Assembly: GCA_964622275.1 (NCBI GenBank)
Contig: CAZUMX010000006.1
Span: forward strand, 1 to 34,558
Source of the DNA: CAYPEZ01 sp964622275
Lineage (GTDB): Bacteria; Patescibacteriota; Minisyncoccia; Phycocordibacterales; UBA6899
Length of the DNA: 34,558 bases
Direction of reading: 5' to 3'
A model generated the notes under the pieces. It worked only from the letters and a program-made list of their open reading frames with translations, searched no databases and was not told the DNA's origin. The position numbers and the translations under genes were made by a program. Below are positions 31,286-34,558 of this stretch, piece after piece; the first letter of the stretch is position 1, and the number at the start of each line of letters is the position of its first letter.

Positions 31286-32320
31286 CTACCACTCAAGCTG
31301 GCCGCCGATCTTATACTCAGTCACGCGTGTTTCAAAGAAGTTCTTTTCCTTTGAAAGGTCGATCGCTTCACTCATCCATGGGAATGGGTTTTCGACATTG
31401 TAGATAGGCTTCAGACCAATGCGTTCCAGGCGACGGTCGGCAATGTGTTCGATATACTGGCGGAATCCTTGAGCATTCATGCCGAAGATCCCCTTAGGGA
31501 AGACTTCGGTCGCAAATGTGTACTCGAGCTTTGTTGCGCGTCGCACGAGATCGATCACATGCTCTTGGAAACTCTTCGACCACACTTCAGGCTGTTCTTC
31601 TTTGATGGCATTAATCATGTTGATGCCGAAGTTGAGGTGCTGGGTCTCGTCACGCATGATGTACTGGATCTGCTCGGCGCTTCCTGACATCTTATTTTGT
31701 CGCTGGAATCCAAAGATGACTGCAAACGAACTGTAGAAGAAGATACCTTCCATGATGAGCGAAAAGACGATCATGTTCTCGAGGAATTTCTGGTCATTCT
31801 CGAGCGTTCCCGTCTTGAACATGGGGTCGAAGATTCCTTCGTTGAGCGCAAGGACCATATTGTCTTTGTCATAAATCGCTTGCACTTCACGGTACATGTT
31901 GAAGATCTTGGACTCATCCATAGCGAGCGACTCCACGATGTACTGGTATGCATGTGTGTGGATGGCTTCCTCGTACCCCTGGCGCAAGAGATACATTCTG
32001 CACTCTGGGCTTGTGATGTGCTTGTAGAAGGCCAAGACAACGTTATTCGCAGCAATAGAGTCTGCTGTGGTGAAGAATCCGAGCACGGTTTCAAAGGCTT
32101 TGCGCTCATCTGCGGTGAGAATGGTCTGACTTCTCCACTGCTCGACATCCTTTTGCATGGAGATTTCTGTCGGAAGCCAGTGATTGGCGTTGCCTACCAT
32201 GTACGCATCCCACGCAAACGTGTGGCGCATGGGGTACAGCTGCATCACATCAGCGTCACCGCCATTGATGATGCGGCGCTTATTGATGTCGACGGGACGG
32301 GCTCCTTTGGAGATAGGCAT
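31286..32320 (-). CDS. nrdB: Ribonucleoside-diphosphate reductase, beta subunit (class I)
   Basis: A 344-residue R2 subunit that makes the radical used by NrdA to reduce ribonucleotides. The metal ligands fit the family register: Asp87, Glu118 and His121 in EAIHTHAYQYIVES, Glu191 in LIMEGIFFYSSF, and Glu225 and His228 in RDETQHL. The radical tyrosine is present as Tyr125, seven residues after Glu118, as in E. coli (115/122). The surrounding EAIHTHAY resembles the chlamydial class Ic sequence, where a Phe replaces this Tyr, so the metal cofactor is not certain. The C-terminal tail (YKIGGQLEW) is the usual R1-binding peptide. It starts 24 bp after the nrdA stop codon; no Shine-Dalgarno sequence is evident. 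Confidence 0.96.
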   Translation of the reverse strand: MPISKGARPVDINKRRIINGGDADVMQLYPMRHTFAWDAYMVGNANHWLPTEISMQKDVEQWRSQTILTADERKAFETVLGFFTTADSIAANNVVLAFYKHITSPECRMYLLRQGYEEAIHTHAYQYIVESLAMDESKIFNMYREVQAIYDKDNMVLALNEGIFDPMFKTGTLENDQKFLENMIVFSLIMEGIFFYSSFAVIFGFQRQNKMSGSAEQIQYIMRDETQHLNFGINMINAIKEEQPEVWSKSFQEHVIDLVRRATKLEYTFATEVFPKGIFGMNAQGFRQYIEHIADRRLERIGLKPIYNVENPFPWMSEAIDLSKEKNFFETRVTEYKIGGQLEW

Positions 32321-32344
32321 AGTGGGAGATGTTCGGGTGAATAA

Positions 32345-34558
32345 TTATCCTTGGCACGATTCGCAAATACCTACCTCTTCGCCTGCGGCAACACGAGCAA
32401 GTGTGGCTTCGTCAGGGACAGTGGCTTCAACGACCTCAGGAAGCACTGCTGCGGCTGCGGCTTCGCTCTTCTGGTTCTTGCGAATATGTGTCGAGCCGAA
32501 CTCTGCGGTTGAGACTGTGGACTTCTCGACTTGTGATGCACCGAGTGAACGAAGGTAATACGTCGTCTTCAGCCCCAGCTTCCATGCGTGGAAGTAAATG
32601 TCAGAGAGATCGCGGCCGCTTGTTCCTGCGTAGAAGATGTTGAGTGACTGAGACTGATCAATCCACTTTGAACGACGAGCAGCAGCTTCGATGAGCCAGC
32701 GAGACTCAATCTCGAAGACTTCTTTGTACTTTGCTTTGAGTGCGGTAGGAATATCCGTGATCTGCTGGATGCTTCCATCGTAATACTTGAGCTTCTTGAG
32801 CATGCCCGAGTTCCAGAGCCCAGCCTTCTTGAGGTCGTTGATGAGATAGTCGTTCACCACCACGAAGTCCCCTGCTTGATTACTCTTCACATAGAGGTTC
32901 TTGTAGATTGGCTCTGCGGTAGGAATAGCACCAACGATATTTGCGGTTGTTGCTGTCGGAGCTACAGCCATGGTGTTGGAATTGCGCATCCCGTGCTTCT
33001 TGATGTGCTCACGTACTGGTGCCCAGTCGAGGCGGCCACCACGAGGAATGGCAATTCTGTCTCCGCGCTCTTTCTCAAGAAGATCAATGGTGTCCTGAGG
33101 AAGGAGTCCACGCTCCCACTTCGAGCCTTTGTAGGTCTTGTAGGTTCCACGCTCTTTTGCGAGTTCTGAAGATCCAAGAATGGCATAGTAGGCGATGACT
33201 TCCATGCTCTCGTCAGAGAATTCGACAGCTTCTTGGGAGTCGAAGTTGATGTCGAGCATATAGAGTGCGTCGTGAAGACCGCGAAGTCCGAGTCCCACCG
33301 GACGATGGCGCATGTTTGAACGCTTGGCATCGTCTGTTGGGTAGAAGTTGATATCAATGACGTTGTCGAGCATGCGCATGGCAATGCGTGTGACTTGTGC
33401 AACATACTCATGGTCAAACTTTCCTTCACGAACGAATTTTGCCAGGTTGAGTGAACCGAGGTTACACACAGCCGTCTCGTCAGCAGAAGTGTTGAGGGTG
33501 ATTTCGGTGCAGAGGTTTGAGTTATGGACAACTCCCACGTGGTCTTGTGGTGAGCGAATGTTCGATGGATCTTTCCAGGTAATCCATGGGTGGCCGGTCT
33601 CGAAGAGCATGGCGAGCATCTTCTTCCACAGGTCAATTGCGGGCATTTGCTTAAAGAGCTTGATCTGGCCCTTCTGTGCCATTGCCTCGTACTCTTCATA
33701 GCGCTTCTTGAAGGCTGCTCCATACAAATCATGAAGTTCAGGTGTCTCATCTGGAGAAAAGAGTGTCCACTGTCCTCCATCGCGCACGCGCTGCATGAAG
33801 AGATCGGGAATCCAGTTGGCAGTATCCATGTCGTGCGTACGGCGGCGTTCGTCACCAGTGTTCTTGCGGAGTTCAAGGAAGTCGAGCACGTCGTAGTGCC
33901 AGCACTCGAGGTACACACATGCAGCACCACGGCGGCGGCCGGAACGATTGATTGCGACTGTTACATCGTTTGCGATCTTGAGAAATGGAATGACCCCCTG
34001 GCTCTCGACGCCTGTTCCCTTAATGAATGCGCCAGTTCCTCGGAGCGAGGTCCAGTCTGTGCCAATGCCTCCTGACCACTTGGAGAGTTGAGCATTGTCG
34101 GCATAGCTCTTAAAGATGGCATCAAGCGAGTCTGGAACGGTGTTGAGGTAGCAGGATGACAGCTGAGGCTTCGGTGTCCCTGCGTGGAAGAGTGTTGGTG
34201 TCGATGGAGTGTACGAAAAATCTGCCATGACGGTATAAAACTTCTCGGTCCAGAATTCGCGGACCTTCTTGTCTTCGGCGAGTGCTGTCCCCATGGCAAT
34301 ACGCATCCAAAACATCTGCGGGGTCTCGAGTACTTTCTTGGTCTCTGTGTCACGGATAAAGTAGCGATCATAGAGTGTCTGAAGACCAAGGTAATCAAAG
34401 AGATGATCGTCTTTGAGATTCATCTTCTGTGCGAGCGCATCGACATTGAAATCAAGAAGCGCTGCATCCACGCGGCCAAGTTCGACACCACGCTCAAGCA
34501 CTTTCTTGAATGCCTTCGCATGCTGCTCTTGGAGCTTCTTGTAATCGATATTTTTGTG
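32345..34558 (-). CDS. nrdA: Ribonucleoside-diphosphate reductase, alpha subunit (class I), 5' end outside window
   Basis: The reading frame is open to the right edge of the window, so the N-terminus is missing; 737 residues are visible. Catalytic features are present: STPTLFHAGTPKPQLSSCYL with the first redox cysteine, the active-site loop NLCTEITL (Asn, thiyl-radical Cys, Glu), CNLGSLNLAKF with the second redox cysteine, and the radical-transfer tyrosine pair in TTYYLRSLG. The extreme C-terminus has the swinging-tail cysteine pair GICESCQG, reduced by thioredoxin or glutaredoxin. An ATP-cone domain cannot be judged because the start is outside. The GTG at 34501 is not a likely start, since 19 further in-frame codons (IDYKKLQEQHAKAFKKV) precede it. 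It is co-transcribed with nrdB. Confidence 0.96.
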   Translation of the reverse strand, partial: HKNIDYKKLQEQHAKAFKKVLERGVELGRVDAALLDFNVDALAQKMNLKDDHLFDYLGLQTLYDRYFIRDTETKKVLETPQMFWMRIAMGTALAEDKKVREFWTEKFYTVMADFSYTPSTPTLFHAGTPKPQLSSCYLNTVPDSLDAIFKSYADNAQLSKWSGGIGTDWTSLRGTGAFIKGTGVESQGVIPFLKIANDVTVAINRSGRRRGAACVYLECWHYDVLDFLELRKNTGDERRRTHDMDTANWIPDLFMQRVRDGGQWTLFSPDETPELHDLYGAAFKKRYEEYEAMAQKGQIKLFKQMPAIDLWKKMLAMLFETGHPWITWKDPSNIRSPQDHVGVVHNSNLCTEITLNTSADETAVCNLGSLNLAKFVREGKFDHEYVAQVTRIAMRMLDNVIDINFYPTDDAKRSNMRHRPVGLGLRGLHDALYMLDINFDSQEAVEFSDESMEVIAYYAILGSSELAKERGTYKTYKGSKWERGLLPQDTIDLLEKERGDRIAIPRGGRLDWAPVREHIKKHGMRNSNTMAVAPTATTANIVGAIPTAEPIYKNLYVKSNQAGDFVVVNDYLINDLKKAGLWNSGMLKKLKYYDGSIQQITDIPTALKAKYKEVFEIESRWLIEAAARRSKWIDQSQSLNIFYAGTSGRDLSDIYFHAWKLGLKTTYYLRSLGASQVEKSTVSTAEFGSTHIRKNQKSEAAAAAVLPEVVEATVPDEATLARVAAGEEVGICESCQG

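Noticed and set aside
32962..33930. Long alternative minus-strand frame within nrdA
   Set aside because: The nrdA frame has all catalytic motifs; the other frame is Ser/Thr/Arg-rich and lacks any family pattern.

Overview
The window looks like a chromosomal segment of a Patescibacteria/CPR bacterium, most likely Parcubacteria-like. This rests on family knowledge, not on a search. The signs are a shortened valyl-tRNA synthetase, a minimal phosphoketolase-acetate kinase energy module, a small single-domain GIY-YIG protein, a RAYT transposase, a giant exported RHS protein, tRNAs without an encoded CCA, and mostly tightly packed genes of unknown or envelope function. UGA is used as an ordinary stop codon (end of the GNAT gene), so the recoded Gracilibacteria-type code does not apply.

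Layout. 1-335 is a gene-free leader with three copies of a TGTCCGATA motif. 336-4805 is a plus-strand run: valS, a PrsW-type membrane protease, an Hsp20 chaperone and an SPFH/prohibitin protein, closed by a strong terminator. 4846-5308 holds no convincing gene. From 5309 to the right edge almost everything is on the minus strand: tRNA-Phe, small membrane and GNAT genes, tRNA-Arg, a glutaredoxin, two membrane proteins, tRNA-Gly and an FtsB/DivIC protein (9304-9711). A 36-residue plus-strand membrane peptide sits beside ftsB. Next comes an envelope operon (Wzy/O-antigen-ligase-like TPR protein, murJ, lepA; 15791 to 9892), then the RNase P RNA gene, then ackA-xfp (20115 to 16602), then a RAYT element with terminal inverted repeats (20224-20989). 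A 3052-residue RHS protein with two small downstream genes (31203 to 21087) follows, and finally nrdA-nrdB (class I ribonucleotide reductase), with nrdA cut by the window edge.

The most unusual object is rnpB. Its promoter and P1 5' strand (about 16550-16593) are separated from the conserved GAGGAAAGTCCG segment (near 16260) by a complete GIY-YIG endonuclease reading frame. The frame fills, to the base, the 252 nt between two perfectly complementary 13-nt arms that form helix P3. The RNase P RNA therefore appears to carry a homing-endonuclease-like gene in the P3 terminal loop. Without the insert the RNA would be about 374 nt, a normal bacterial size. A 100-N assembly gap covers its 3' catalytic third.

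How the genes work together: phosphoketolase and acetate kinase make ATP from sugar phosphates through acetyl phosphate. The Wzy-like protein, MurJ and FtsB serve envelope building and division. PrsW, Hsp20 and SPFH look like a membrane/proteostasis set next to valS. RNase P matures the tRNAs, including a tRNA-Gly only 4 nt downstream of ftsB. The RHS protein and the genes just behind it look like a contact-dependent toxin with a candidate immunity gene.
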